Below are positions 46,636 through 58,978 of a DNA stretch of 64,000 nucleotides, piece by piece. Source of the DNA: Brachyhypopomus gauderio. Lineage: Eukaryota; Chordata; Actinopteri; Gymnotiformes; Hypopomidae. Both the position numbers and the translations under genes were made by a program. Numbering within the stretch: position 1 is the stretch's first letter; every line of letters begins with the position of its first letter. Where the stretch lies: positions 13,708,410-13,772,409 of the forward strand of contig NC_135212.1 in the NCBI RefSeq assembly GCF_052324685.1. The letters are read 5' to 3'. The notes under the pieces are model-generated. The model saw only the letters and a program-made list of their open reading frames with translations, was not told the DNA's origin and did no database searches.

Positions 46636-49600
46636 GGCGGTTGGCGAACGCATTTGGGCGTCTGCTACCTGTTTGTTGTTGCCATAAAGGCAATCCCCGG
46701 CATCGTTTTGACATCGCGGTGCGCGATTTCAAAATAAGAGCGGATAGCGCGATTACAAAAAAAAGATTCCTAAAAAAAAACACTTTTCAGCTTGCGGGCC
46801 AGAAAAACGCTATTTGAGCATGGGGGATATAGACTATATTGCCAAAAGTTTTTGCTCACCTACCTTGATTCACAATGATCTTAAGTGACATTTAATTCCT
46901 GAACCATAGGGTTCAATATAACATTGATCCACCCTTTCAACACCTCTGGGAAGGCTGTCCACAAGGTTTAGGAGTGTGTTTATAGGGATTTTTGACCGTT
47001 CTTCCAGAAGCCCATTTGTGAGCTCACATACTGATACATCACCATCCCAAAGGTGTTTTTCAGGTTGAGGTCAGGACTCTGTGTAGGCCAGTCATGTTCA
47101 TCCACACCACACTCTGTCATGTCTTTATGGACATTGCTTTATGCCCTGGTACACAGTCATTTTGGAAGAGGAAGGGGCCAGCTTCAAACTGTTCCCACAA
47201 AGTTGGTATCATGGAATTGTCCAAATGTTGAAGCATTCAGAGTTCCTTTCACTGGAACTAAGGGGCCCAGATCCTGAAAAACAACCCCACACAATAATCC
47301 CCCACCCACCAAACTTTACACTTGGCACAATGCAGTCAGACAAGTACTGTTCTCCTGGCAACTGACAAACCCAGACTCGTCCATCAGATTGCCAGATGGA
47401 GAAGCGTGATTCACTCCAGAGAACACACCTCCACTGCTCTAGAGTCCAGTGGCAGCATGCTTTACACCACTGCATCTGGTTCTTTGCATTGCAATTGGTG
47501 ATGTATGGCTTGGATGCAGCTGCTCAACCATGGAAACCCATTACATGAAACTGCGCAATGTTGAGCTAATCTGAAGGCCACATGAAGTTGGGAAGTCCTG
47601 TAGTGATTGACCATTTATATGGCCTAGTGACCAACCCCTGAAGAAGTGGCCTACCACTTCATGGCTGAGTTGCTGTCGTTCCCAAACAGTTTAATTTTCT
47701 TATAGAACAGCTGACAGTTAACTGTGGAATATGTAGGAGTGAGAGAATTTCACGACTGGATTTGTTACACAAGTGGCATCTTATCACAATTCCACACTGG
47801 AATTCACTGAGCTCCTGAGAGCGACCCATTCTTTTATAAATGTTTGTTAAAACAGTCTGCATTCCTAGGTGCTTAATTTTACACACCTGTGCCTATGGAA
47901 GTGATCAGTGTCATGAGTTGAGATCTGATCAACCCATTATGGTTCATGAAGTCATGCTGAAAAAGCAGATGTAACCCGGGTTGGAGGTCAAACTTCTTTT
48001 ACCTTATGAGACAACAATCATTCATCAATCAGGGTCTCTCAGTGATCATTCTTTCATTGCATGCTGCCCCAGATGGTAAATCCCATTATAAGTTGTAGTT
48101 TTTGGGGATCCCCAAAACATGATCTGTGTTGTTCCCCTGAGTGAGGCTCAGTGTGTATAGGAGTAATGAACTCATCAATTAAAAATCATGCCAGTATTTT
48201 TACGAAGAGGATCTACACTAAGCATTTCCTTTCATGCTTAGATTGAGTATGCAAACTTGTTGTGAGTGATTATCTCTTAGACGCTGTGCTGGTGTAGTTG
48301 TATCTGACGTCTCTTGGACGTCGTGCTGGTGTAATTGTATCTGACGTCTCTTGGACGTCGTGCTGGTGTAATTGTATCTGACGTCTCTTGGACGTCGTGC
48401 TGGTGTAATTGTATCTGACGTCTCTTGGACGTCGTGCTGGTGTAATTGTATCTGACATCTCTTGGACGTCGTGCTGGTGTAGTTGTATCTGACGTCTCTT
48501 AGACGTTGTGTTGGTGTAGTTGTATCTGACGTCTATTAGACGTCGTGCTGGTGTAGTTGTATCTGGCGTCTCTTAGACGTCGTGTTGGTGTAGTTGTATC
48601 TGACGTCTTTCCGATGTAATTGCAGGTAAAGAGGAAGTGGAACTGAAAGCCCTCCCTCGTATCAACCGCCATTCAGTCTTCTGGATCTTGGCCTCTGTGG
48701 GTTTGACCTACTATGTAGACTTCTTCCCCGTCATCTTAGAAAACAACAACATTAAAAGGTAATTATTCTTCATCAAAGGCTATGTATGTGGTGCAAATGT
48801 ATTTGTTAGTTTTATATAAAAGGCAATTTCAGATATTCTACTGATAATTATTTCTCATTACATTTTTACTAACTGTTGATATTATTGTTTAGGCACATAT
48901 ATATTTCAGCCTTTCTATTATCCGTAAGAACAACGCCATCTTCAGTACAGAAGATACTTCAGTGAAGCATAAAATAACTGCATCATTCCATGTATTTGTA
49001 TGAGGCTTCTGTAGTTGCCTTATTTCAGAAGGGAGAGTAATAACACGTTTAAGACGTTGGCTGGGCATGCCTTTAATAGATTTTGATATGCTGACTGGTT
49101 TGTTTTGTATTTTACAGAAGCTTGATTCAAATAATGGGGATTTAATTTTGGCATCTAGTGTAATCCAGGTGATAAGGTGTAATCCGGTGTAACTGAGGTG
49201 ATTAGGTGTAATCCAGATGATTACTCTTACAAAGGAATGCACATTTCATTCAAAAGAATATCCACACACTGAAAACCCTGTGTGTGTGATTACTAATGTG
49301 CTGGGGTACATTTCCCGATAACGAACGATCTTAGAGATTTAGGAACAACTTTAAGAATGATGTAACTTTAAGAGTGCAACTTTAAGAGTGTTTCCCAAAA
49401 GCCTTTTTAGTCTCCATATTTACGAACGAGTTTTAAGTAGTTCTTTGTTGCCTCTGCATCTACACTGGAAAAGCTCTGCTAGTTGAAAACTGAGCCACTG
49501 ATTTACATAAATTCTTTCATTATTATACCATAAAATATAACTGGGAAAATAATTAAGAAATAAATTAATAAGTAATTACTTCACACTTTTAATATCCATC

Positions 49601-52600
49601 GCATTTCAAGCCTATAAATGCGCACACAATTAACGTTTCATGCATCAGTACAGAAGCATTGCAAACCGCGCCACAAACGGGATTTTTACAAAGACGAACT
49701 CACGCAAACACTGGAAACATCTACAGACACAGTATAGGAGATATGAAGATGCAGGACAGAATTATTTTTTCAGTGATTGTTGTTTCCCTTTTTTCAAGTG
49801 GTGAGTGAATGTAAAACTTGCACCTCAATGACTGCAAGTTCATGGAAGTCTGGATTATGTTTACAACATAGAACAAACAACAAACACACATCACTATACG
49901 AAATAAATGTTTCATGTAAATTTTGGCAAAAACTTTTATTATTTTCATTATTTGCCTTTCTGTTTCCAAGCCAGCCTGGTATAGTCATTCTCTCCTGGTC
50001 ATTCAAGGCAGGAGTAAGAATGTATCTTCAGATTAGATACCTGCTACCACCCAGTACATATATCCACCAGAACATGCACCATCCCAGTTGGTCCAGATTA
50101 ATGAGTCATGGGTTCTCCTTACGCCTCAGTATCCCCCCAGAAGAGCTAGAAGAGGTGGCTGGGGAGAGGGAAACCTGGGCCTCTTTGCTTAGGCTACTGC
50201 CCCCACGACCCAGACCCAGATAAGCGGATGAAAATGGATGGATGGATGGATACTCTCAGGTTACAATGTCCATAACGATGATTTAATGGTTGCATAAGAC
50301 TTGCACATTCAGCTTTATCTAGTGGTGTGCATTTCATTTAACCTGTTTCACTGAGGGAGGGGGGAGCACCACTCACATGGTAGTTTTGTAGTTTCAGCAG
50401 GAATTATGGGGTGGGGACATGTACTCTCATGCATTTATAACGGGGTTTAAGAAGCTGATAATGTGTATGAGGATCATTGTGCATCCGCTGCACTGGTAAT
50501 TCCAAGAATGCTTCCATTTATGTGAAAACCTATTCTGATTTCATACAGTGCATCATTAGTATGTTGAAATTTTCTGTATTGGTGCATGACTTTAGTCCCT
50601 GCACACACATTGGGATACAGCAGCTTAGCTCTTGGGCAAAGCAGAAGTCTGCAGAAATCCATCAATGTAATCACTCTAGTCTGGACTTACTCAAAGTTAC
50701 TTATATATGTAAAATGATGAATCAGCCCATTTGATTGGTTATGTCAAGCGTATTATGCTAAACGTAGTCATTTCTTTACAGAGAATACATTCATTTATTA
50801 GATTTTTTATATTTGTACTAATTTAATATAAAAATTACATTGGTCATTTTATTCAATTGAAATGATTCACTTCTAACAAGTTATCATTGTTTGTTTGATG
50901 TGAATGAAAAGACTTAAGGAATAAAATTAAACGATATTTATGCTCAGATTTGAACTAAAAGACCTTCATAGGTGACACCACCAAACCATAATTCATACAA
51001 CCAAAGTTAATGTAATTCTAGCAAAATACTGACTATTCAAGCTATTATTCAAGCTAGTAGCTTTGCTTTTTCAAAATAAATATGAAATTCACAATAAATA
51101 TGAATTTACACAATTTCATGTTTTTATATTAACATGCGCTAATGCCGTGCTTACAACCAGTGTGAGTTTTTAAAGGTAAATTAGCGGCCTCTGTCCTATT
51201 TGAGGTAGAACTGCATGTGAGCTTTGAGCTAAGAAGTACTTGGTTACTAATGGGTCCGAATACTCTTAATTTATGAACGGCTAAAAGTACGTAAGTTACG
51301 AAGAGTTTCGGGAAACAATCGTAAATGTAACAATATTTTTATGTATGAGGTTACGAGGTTGGGAAACGCACCCCTGGTTTTTGTAGTTCTAGCAGGATTC
51401 TAGCAGGTGGAATCATGGATTAGCAGGTGGAGTCATGGCTCTGCTGATTAGCAGGTGGAGTCATGGCTCTGCTGATTAGCAGGTGGAGACATGGATTAGC
51501 AGGTGGAGTCATGGCTCTGCGGATTAGCAGGTGGTGTCAGGGCTCTGCTGATTAGCAGGTGGATTCAGGTGCGGCTGCACATGGCATGACGCCCCCTGCT
51601 CTGCTGGTGCTCTGTAATGACCTATATAACACATTATGATCTGGCCAGCACTCCCACTGGCCTGTTCACGGTCACAGATGCACTGCTGTGGTGTAGCTGT
51701 TGCTGTAGTAACAAAGTGTCCAGCACAGTCTCACTATGAGCACGTATATTTCTACCACATCACTATGATCAGAGTAGTGCAGGTTTCAGAGATCCGGTGT
51801 CTACGGGAACACACTGGTGCATGTATGCAGTGTAGTTTGATCTGATTTCTGATGTGTACTGTCAGTGTAGCTTCTTGTTGTTTCTACAGTAACACAACGA
51901 TGAATGTAGTCGGTGTGCATGGGGATACACAGCTGAAGGCCATTAATGAAACTTGGTGTCGTCTAAAGTTTCATTAAAACATGATTTCACATGCTATAGT
52001 AATATTAATAACATTTTTGTAATCTTTCCTGCACATTGAAGCAGGCAGTGAGCCCCAAAGGTGTATCCAGAGCCTCTGAGAACATGTTCCTGTCGGTGTC
52101 TCCCATTGTCCCACTGTTCTTCTGAGTACACGTCATTATTTGTTTCTCACCAAGGCATGATCAGCTCACAGCCCCCTTAAACCAGAGGAGTCATCCTCCC
52201 TGAGGGGCAAAGCACGAGATCCAGTCAGAAAAAACATGTTGCACTCCTTTGGGGATGGGCTGTGTCCATTTAAAATGTAGGCCAGTTCTTTGTTTGGAGA
52301 TAATATTATGGTATTTTTTACTCTTTTGTGTGCAGGGAGGTGGTCAGTGGAAAATTACCCCAAACATAGGCCTGATGTTTGCACCTTACCAGTGAGCTGA
52401 TATTGGCCATCAGGAAGTTCATTGCATTGTTTCATCCCAAGATGAAACATTTTTTAATTGTTTCTTGACTGGCACTTTGAAATGAATGTGTCTAGATGTT
52501 AAAGGAGATGGTGAGACCAGCTGGGGGTGGTGGAGCAGGAATCTGCTCGAGCCCGTTTGGAGATCTTCCATGTCCCCTCTATACTGACCTCATGCCTCAG

Positions 52601-53194
52601 GAATGTGTGTGGACGTTGGGGTGTGTGTTTTTTATGCATTTGTGTCTCTTTTACTTGCAGTTGGTGGTTCACTGTGGGTTTGGTGCTCCTGGCTCTGTGC
52701 GTCAGCCTTGCGTCTTTCTGTATCGTGTATCTGGAGTGGTTCCGAGGGATCAAACAGTATGATCAGGAATATCCTGCCATCCCACCAATTACCACGGCAG
52801 CTTTCATCGCTGCCTCCTGCAGGCAAGTGTCTGTATTGCATATCGCACCACTGTAGAGTCACTTATACATTTTAACCCCCACCAACATGCAACTGCATTT
52901 GACCAGAGGTGTCAATTCCAGGTTCAGAAAGTAAAAGTCCTCACCAGGATTTTGCTCACATGGTGATGGGTGTGAACATGACGGGAGTGAGTGTGTTTCT
53001 AGGAGTGTGGCTGGAAGAGCAAAAGGGGGTTATAGAACTTACATGTTAACTGATTCGTATACAGCATCTGCTGTTCTGAAAGGCTCAAAAGCTCTGAGTG
53101 AAGGATGAATGAGAGATAGTGTATTTAATATTTGCCAATTTGTGTATTTATTTTGATTTCTGTTATAATTGTGCTTTGCTTTTGTAGTGTTAAT

Positions 53195-53276
<82 letters not shown>

Positions 53277-53380
53277 GCAGTTTTAACATTGCACTGTGGC
53301 CGGTGTGGTCATTCCTGACGCCGGTGATTCTGTTCACTCAATTCATGGGAGTGGTGATGGTGATCTCCCTTCTGGGCTAA
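41588..53380 (+). CDS. tmem128: Transmembrane protein 128
   Basis: Four exons, 41588-41690, 48626-48758, 52661-52822, 53281-53380, give 165 residues, the same length as I know for human TMEM128. Exon 2 encodes [20 protein letters not shown] and YVDFF; exon 3 [26 protein letters not shown] and [11 protein letters not shown]; exon 4 [20 protein letters not shown] and [12 protein letters not shown]. Four hydrophobic spans are evident. Function in the cell is unknown to me. Start: [11 protein letters not shown] with GTCATGG context; an in-frame ATG at 41474 lies upstream but in unconserved sequence. Intron 3 starts with GC (CAG/GCAAGT), a GC-AG intron. Intron 1 is about 7 kb and full of transposons. 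Confidence 0.95.
41700..42655. other. tmem128 intron 1, first part
   Basis: No exon. Short tandem copies of CCTATTATGACGTCC(C/G)TGTTATAG at 42370-42430 only. Confidence 0.4.
42661..43150. mobile_element. Non-autonomous hAT-like element (CAGTGGTGGACGAAGTAC family)
   Basis: Starts CAGTGGTGGACGAAGTACAC, continues after an insertion with ACTTGAGTTAAAGTACAGAT and GAGTAAAAGTACAAAAGTAC, the well-known fish repeat of this type. A possible right end TCCCACCACT lies at about 43138-43147. It is interrupted by the element at 42686-42966. Right border uncertain. Confidence 0.55.
42686..42966. mobile_element. MITE nested inside the 42661 element
   Basis: Ends CAAGGTTGCCAAC and, inverted, CAGGGTTGCCAAC, flanked by CAAACT at 42680-42685 and 42967-42972. 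Removing it rejoins the outer repeat's known GTACACAAACTACATACTTG sequence. The superfamily is unclear because the duplication appears to be 6 bp. Confidence 0.75.
43150..44200. other. tmem128 intron 1, AT-rich, unassigned
   Basis: Recurring short motifs (CCCTGTTACGATAA, CAACCCTGTTAGTCGCAACC, GTGACCA-CCCCTGAAA) suggest an old repeat. The 126-codon frame at 43388-43768 has no recognisable domain. Confidence 0.35.
44390..45670 (-). mobile_element. Ty3/gypsy LTR retrotransposon relic (gag tail, integrase, chromodomain)
   Basis: On the minus strand, from high to low coordinates: a gag-like C-terminal piece (about 45370-45430, [19 protein letters not shown]), then integrase core remnants at 45224-45010 ([22 protein letters not shown]), the post-core [11 protein letters not shown] and a chromodomain at 44718-44540 ([20 protein letters not shown]). 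Protease, reverse transcriptase and RNase H between gag and integrase are missing, and stops and frameshifts break the rest. No LTRs identified. Chromodomain places it in the chromovirus branch of Ty3/gypsy. Confidence 0.8.
45700..46520. other. tmem128 intron 1, unassigned
   Basis: No element ends or coding similarity recognised. A near-duplicate GCGTTACCTGGAACAAG / GCATTACCTGGAACAAG lies at 46290-46345. Confidence 0.35.
46526..46826. mobile_element. hAT-type MITE with internal 42-bp G run
   Basis: Ends CAGGGGTACTCAAATAG and, inverted, CCCCCATGCTCAAATAG, flanked by a perfect 8-bp duplication ATATAGAC (46518-46525 and 46827-46834). Non-coding. It contains an uninterrupted run of 42 G at 46593-46634. 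Confidence 0.88.
46835..47906 (-). mobile_element. Decayed Tc1-like transposon, copy B
   Basis: Begins TATATTGCCAAAAGTTTTTG and is collinear with copy A (11597-12563) but keeps the central part copy A has lost. The minus-strand transposase is broken by stops and frameshifts (fragment frames at 47209-47475 and 47659-47886, including [12 protein letters not shown]). The far terminal repeat is missing. The hAT MITE sits exactly at its left border. Confidence 0.85.
47907..48265. other. tmem128 intron 1, unassigned
   Basis: Nothing recognised. Confidence 0.35.
48270..48612. repeat. 37-bp minisatellite with repeated TGACGTC motif
   Basis: About nine copies of GTCGTGCTGGTGTAATTGTA plus TCTGACGTCTCTTGGAC, ending only 13 bp before the exon 2 acceptor at 48625. 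Each copy contains TGACGTC (a CRE-like heptamer), with single-base variants in some copies. Confidence 0.93.
49301..51377. mobile_element. Candidate PIF/Harbinger-like element
   Basis: Left end CTGGGGTACATTTCCCGATA and right end, inverted, CCAGGGGTGCGTTTCCCAAC resemble the GGGTGCGTTTCCC ends of fish Harbinger-type elements. No transposase seen; the interior holds a LINE tail. A target duplication could not be established. Confidence 0.4.
50030..50256 (+). mobile_element. Fish LINE (Rex/RTE-type) 3' end with GATG tail
   Basis: CCAGAAGAGCTAGAAGAGGT, GGCTGGGGAGAGGGAAACCT, TACTGCCCCCACGACCCAG and GATAAGCGGATGAAAATGGA followed by four ATGG/GATG units form the characteristic 3' terminus of this fish LINE group. 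Same family as 15072-15330. Confidence 0.75.
51395..51570. repeat. 28-bp minisatellite in tmem128 intron 2
   Basis: About six copies of GATTAGCAGGTGGAGTCATG plus GCTCTGCT, some truncated. Confidence 0.88.
51575..52655. other. tmem128 intron 2, remainder
   Basis: No exon or repeat recognised. Confidence 0.4.
53197..53276. repeat. TG microsatellite abutting tmem128 exon 4 acceptor
   Basis: About 39 TG units run into TTGCAG, the acceptor of exon 4 at 53280. Confidence 0.96.
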
Positions 53381-53881
53381 GACAACTGCACTCCACTAGG
53401 CAAGACATCTCACTCTCTGATGCACACACACACACACACACACACACCCCTGCACACAAACAAATGCCCACACTAACAGAACACTAATACCCTCGCACAC
53501 AAACATGCCTACACCAACACACACACTGACTCTTAACACACACATACACAAATATACTTTTTAAAATACAGCAGCTGTCCACTGAGAAGTAATGCAGCAT
53601 GGGTAAATTAACCCAGGACACTGGCAATGCAGACATGTCATCACCTGTATCGGATAACAGAAAATGCCCCTTGCTGTGCTGAATAGAGGTAATTGAGTGA
53701 ATACAGTTTTCTGTTTCTTTTTCAGTGTCTGTGATCTTCTGGAGTGTTGAACACAGGCGAGTCTGTATGTACTAAAATGTGTTTAATAACCCTAGACTCA
53801 TACCAGCACCATTTGCTTTACATTTTTGTTATTGTAAGTTATTTTATATGAATGTGACCAAGCAATGTAACATTTTTGGGT

Positions 53882-53927
53882 AATAAAATACTTATGAAAA
53901 GTGCTGTTGTACTGGATTTCAAATAAA
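53882..53927 (+). terminator. Candidate poly(A) signals of tmem128
   Basis: AATAAA at 53882-53887 and again at 53922-53927, about 500-545 bp after the stop. Confidence 0.5.
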
Positions 53928-53929
53928 AC

Positions 53930-55150
53930 GATTTACATTTTAATTAACTTTTGGTAGTGTGAGTGACTTTGTTTCCGATATTCCAGTGTATGAACATATG
54001 TTTCGACAGGCCATTTAAAGACGTGTGAGCTGTTGAAAACACATTGCTCTATAGTTATTAACCCTTCGTCTGCCACACTGACTGACTGACCTGTATTTTG
54101 GAAGCTTAAAGGACGTGAGGAAGACTTAAGCGTTTACCTCTGAGCTGCATGCAGCAGTAATATTCCAACATCAACCGTTTGGTTGTTTGTCAACAAAATA
54201 ATTCCCTTATTTTCGCTTCCGACCTCTTACAGCAAAAGCACCACTTTAAAACCTCTCCAACGTCGTTTTGTTGTCTGGTGTAAATCCCTGCTCACACCTG
54301 TCTGTGGGTTGCACTACTGTTATCCCCTTTATGATGATCACTATTGTGAGGACAGTTACATTACCATACAGTGCCCTTCCAAACGGGCCAGTGCTGGTTC
54401 GGGCAGGACTTTTTGGACCAATGTCTTGTACTAAGGCGAGATGAGGATATGTCACCTCTCTTTAGATATGGAGGGTTGAGTTCACACTGTGAACACTGTG
54501 CCATATAAATGGAATATATTCATGAAAAGAGTTGAAGATAATGTTTTATTAATCAGCTGAGATACCCTGCCCCTGATGCATGAGGCTGCAGGAATTGGGC
54601 AGTGTAATCACCACATGGTGTCTTCCAGCTGCTCGCTGTGTCCAACATGGTACCGGTTGGTCTGTATAGATTTGATGGCAGATTTGCGTGTAACCCAGTG
54701 ATTGTGTGTCTGCCACCGTGCAGCCCGCGTTCAGTGTAAGGACATCTCTGAAATAATGGGCTTCTTTGTTAAAGTCTTACCTGTATCCGTTTCACTTAAT
54801 TACTGTTCGCTCTATAATTTTGCGCACTTTAGAACTGCATTTGGTCCTTGAAAATTATCAAATCCTCAACATTTTGCTTAATACACACATTATTCATTTA
54901 GTTACCAAAAATGGCTGTTAATTCTTAACAAATACTTTTGTTAATTTTTACCAAATACTTTTGTTAATAGTTTTAAAGTTCTGTTCTTTGGACTTTTTGC
55001 TCCTTTGTGCAGCTCGACCGTGGTATGAGACTGCTAATGAGAATAATCATTCATTATATACAGATGAATGATAAGACATCTATATTTGAAACTTCAAATG
55101 CAATGTACAATGGAAATGCAACTTATTAGATGTGGTGTCATTGTTGCGTG
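53930..55150. other. Intergenic tmem128-otop1
   Basis: No gene or element recognised. Confidence 0.4.
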
Positions 55151-55159
55151 TCAAAGGAC

Positions 55160-55290
55160 ATTATATAAAGGGCCATTGTAGAATTGACCATTGACCACTG
55201 AAACTCGATTCCTTCCTCCGTTTTCCCATCGAAGCGCATCAAAGCCTCAGTTCATTATCATGACACCGGCCCATGGACGCACAGGTGAGG
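55160..55290 (+). promoter_or_regulatory. Candidate otop1 upstream promoter with TATA box and leader exon
   Basis: TTATATAAAGG near 55160 resembles a TATA box; about 120 bp further on, GCACAG/GTGAGG at 55277-55288 is a strong donor. Together they could define a 5' UTR exon spliced to an acceptor such as GCCTCAG near 55960. The short ATG frame in it would be upstream of, and out of frame with, otop1. No transcript evidence. Confidence 0.3.
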
Positions 55291-56033
55291 CGCACAGTAG
55301 CATGCTCTACCTAAAACAGCTGTATCAGTCGTTTTTTGCGCTAGAAAATATTACTAAAGGGCTTTTTTGTCGTTGGATGCTCTGATTAGTTGCAATTTCA
55401 GGTTCGTGGTTCGGACACCTCTGTGCGTAATGGTTCAGGAGTCTCCGACGGTGACTTCGTTTTTTGCTTCGTTTTACTAGCAAATTCGGTAATCACTCAA
55501 ACAAAGTGGGATCGTGTGTGTGTGTTTGGTTATCAGGACTGCGGATATTGAATGAATAGTTGGCAGAATCTGTCCAACGACTGCGCAGAATCTCCCGCGT
55601 CAACTTCAGCAGTGTGGACTGGAGCGCTGGATGAAACTCTATCGTTCCTAATCTGGGGGACCCGCACTGATATATATAGGAGCTCGTTTCTCACATCCGT
55701 CCAGTTCGACACAGGCGAATGCCTGAGATCACGCAGGAGTTTTTTTGAACAGTGAATAAAATGAGTCCATGTCTCTGTTGTTGCTCAGAAGTGCTCTGAT
55801 GGTGTAATGCGCCGTGAATTATTTTATGCGACTGTCAATGTTCTATAAGCACTACATCACAATTCAAATCAGAAAAGGAAGACGGCACCCCGGGACCCAG
55901 ATGAGCACCGGTACTGTCTAGATTGTGCCTAGATTGTGTTATTGTCTTCTTGCGCCTCAGTCTCTTCCGCTGCACCTGTTGCGCTCGGCACTGGCCACTC
56001 ATCACGTTGTCGAGTCGGAGATTTCACAGAGCC

Positions 56034-58683
56034 ATGGTGGAGCACAGCGGCCTTGATATAAAGTTCTTGAATAAGTACTCTCCCAGCTCTTCGTCCTCCT
56101 CTTCCTCCTCGGACAAAGAGAAGAAAATGCTAAGTACGCTCAAAGACAGCCTGGGTAAGAAATACCCCCAGAAGAACGGAGAGGTTCTGAGCGCGCAGTA
56201 CGGAATCAACCTGCTTCTCATCGGCGTGTCGCTGATGCTCGCCCTGTCCTACCTGGGCTCCTCCGTCACCGAGGAGGTGCTGCTGGCCTTCCTCACGACC
56301 CTCATGATCATGCAGCTGCTGTGGATGCTCTGCTACATCGTCCGGAGGGAACGGAGGCGCAGTGTGCCGCCCGAGAGAGACGCGAATACGGCCACCAGCT
56401 GGATAAGAGGTCGAGTAACTCTTCAAGTTCTTCATTTAGCTCACCACAAAGGGCCTAATACACAGAATTAGATTTAGATGTCAAGTTATCGGGTTCGTGA
56501 AACAGTGTGTGTCTAGGACCATTTTCCTGATTTATAAGGATGAGTTGACATGGTTTTGGCCGTTTTGTGAAGCTATGGAGGTTCTCGCAGCGCCTCTGAG
56601 ATGTTGTCTCCTCGACCAGGGGGTTTAACTATGCTGGCGCTGCTTTCCCTCATCATGGACGCTTTCCGTATTGGAAATTTCGTTGGATATCAGGCATGTG
56701 TGTCTCCCATGCTGGGAGTTTATCCAACTGTGCACGCTCTTCACACCATATCGCAGGTAAGGGTGTGTCTCCTTCACACGACAGAGTGTTAAAATATGAA
56801 TCCTAACATTCTATGGTCGTTATTTACTAAAATATACTATTTTAAATTCAAGTAGTGTTCAAATATGGCTTCAAATAAATCCAGCATAATACATTTTCAT
56901 ACCTTTTTTATTCGGAAGTGCTTATATGTTATTAAAAGTGTTGACAAAACATCTTTTTTTCGTTTCTTACACTAGAGGAAAGTTCTGTGAAAAGTGTCAA
57001 ATTCTAAAACGTTTGCGTAAAACAAGTAAACACGCCGCACCCCTTTATGGGTAAATAATTTAATATATTTTAAACTGTAACCCAGTTTGATCTGATCCGA
57101 TCATAAATGCCGAGCCGAGGTGTCGCACCTCCCCGTGGGTCGCGACTCCGGTGGTCCGTTGGGGAAAATGAACGTTTTGTTGGACGCGCTTGGCGGAGCT
57201 TGGACAAGGGCGCAGTGTCACCGAGCTCCCCACCCGACGCGCACATCAAGCGGATCACGTTAACGCACAACTAACGCTGCCTTATCGCCAGCGCACAAAT
57301 CAGCATCTTCTTGGTGCCGATCTGTTTTTAAATTGAATGCGCACGGCTATGAAGACGGTGGGGAATATGATAGTGCGCATGTTATCTGTTCATTTCACTT
57401 TATACGTTGTTGACACGAAACAACTTTACGAAATGCTTTCATTTTCATTTGCAGGTGCATTTCCTTTGGTTTCACATTAAAGACGTTATCAAGCGATATG
57501 AAACGTTTGAAAGGTAAAACACGCACGCTTAGACTTAGCTATAACCTTTCATTTAGTCTCCTTCACTTCCACGCGTGTGTTAGATTAGCGACGATTCCAC
57601 ATTACATCCTTGAGAAGGCCTATTTTTTATTTCCAAGTCTTGTGCTGTAGGTTGCGAATTTGTGTAGTGTGTAGTATTCTGTGTGTAGTTTGTGTGGCAG
57701 TGCTGGATATCTGAGCTGGTGTGCACTCTTGTGTATTTGGTAGGTTTGGGGTGATCCACGCTGTGTTCACAAACTTACTGCTGTGGAGTAACGCAGTAAT
57801 GACTGAGGCAGAACATGCCCTTAATGACCACAAGAAACGACTCGCTGCCCTCGGATACTTCAACTTCACTGTGGGTAAGCTGTGTGTGCACGAGACATAC
57901 CGAGACACAGTGAGACAGTGTGTGCATGACACTGTGTACATGAGACAAACCGAGACACAGTGAGACAGTGTATGCATGACACTGTGTACATGAGACAAAC
58001 CGAGACACAGTGAGACAGTGTGTGCATGACACTGTACATGAGACAAACTGAGACACAGTGAGACAGTGTGTGCATGACACTGTGTACATGAGACAAACCG
58101 AGACACAGTGAGTGTATTTGTGAGACACAGCAAGTGTGTGCACTAAACACAGTTTGTGTGTGTGTTACACTCATACATGTCACCTACCCCCACTCCCAGA
58201 TCCAGCAACCCCCCCCCCCCCCCCCCACCCCACCCCACCTCACATGCCCACCCTGGGGCTGCCCCTTTCTGCCCCTTCTTCATCCTGACCTCTTCATCCT
58301 GATCTTGCGGTTGCAGTAACTGATACTCCACAGAGGACTGCACTCATATCTGCCTAACCAGCTGAGAAAATGAACCAGTAACTCTTTACCAACTCTCTCT
58401 GTCTCCCCCTCTCTCCCTCCCTCTCTCTCTCCCTATCTCTCCCTTCTTCCCTGTCTGTCTCCCTCTTTCTCTCTCCCCCTCTCCCACCCTCTCTCCCCCC
58501 TCTCTCAATCTTTCCCTCTCTCCCTCTCTCCCATTCTCCCTCCCTCTCTCCCTCTCTCCCATTCTCTCTCTCTCTCTCTCTCCCTCTCTCCCATTCTCTC
58601 TCTCTCTCTCTCTCTCCCTCTCTCCCATTCTCTCTCTCTCTCTCTCTCTCTCTCCCTCTCTCCCATTCTCTCTCCCTCTCTCC

Positions 58684-58718
<35 letters not shown>

Positions 58719-58755
58719 TCTCCCATTCTCTCTCTCTCTCTCTCTCCCTCTCTCC

Positions 58756-58796
<41 letters not shown>

Positions 58797-58839
58797 TCTC
58801 TCCCATTCTCTCTCCCATTCTCTCTCCCATTCTCTCTCC

Positions 58840-58874
<35 letters not shown>

Positions 58875-58931
58875 TCTCCCTCTCTCCCATTCTCCCTCCC
58901 TCTTTCCCTCTCTCCCATTCTCTCTCTCTCC

Positions 58932-58978
<47 letters not shown>

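Noticed and set aside
55191-55385. Coding exon beginning ATGACACCGGCCCATGG
   Set aside because: Joined to any nearby acceptor it runs out of frame with otop1; at most a leader exon with an upstream frame.
55923-56033. Upstream in-frame start for otop1
   Set aside because: Adds 37 residues without family support; the 56034 start has a strong GCCATGG context.
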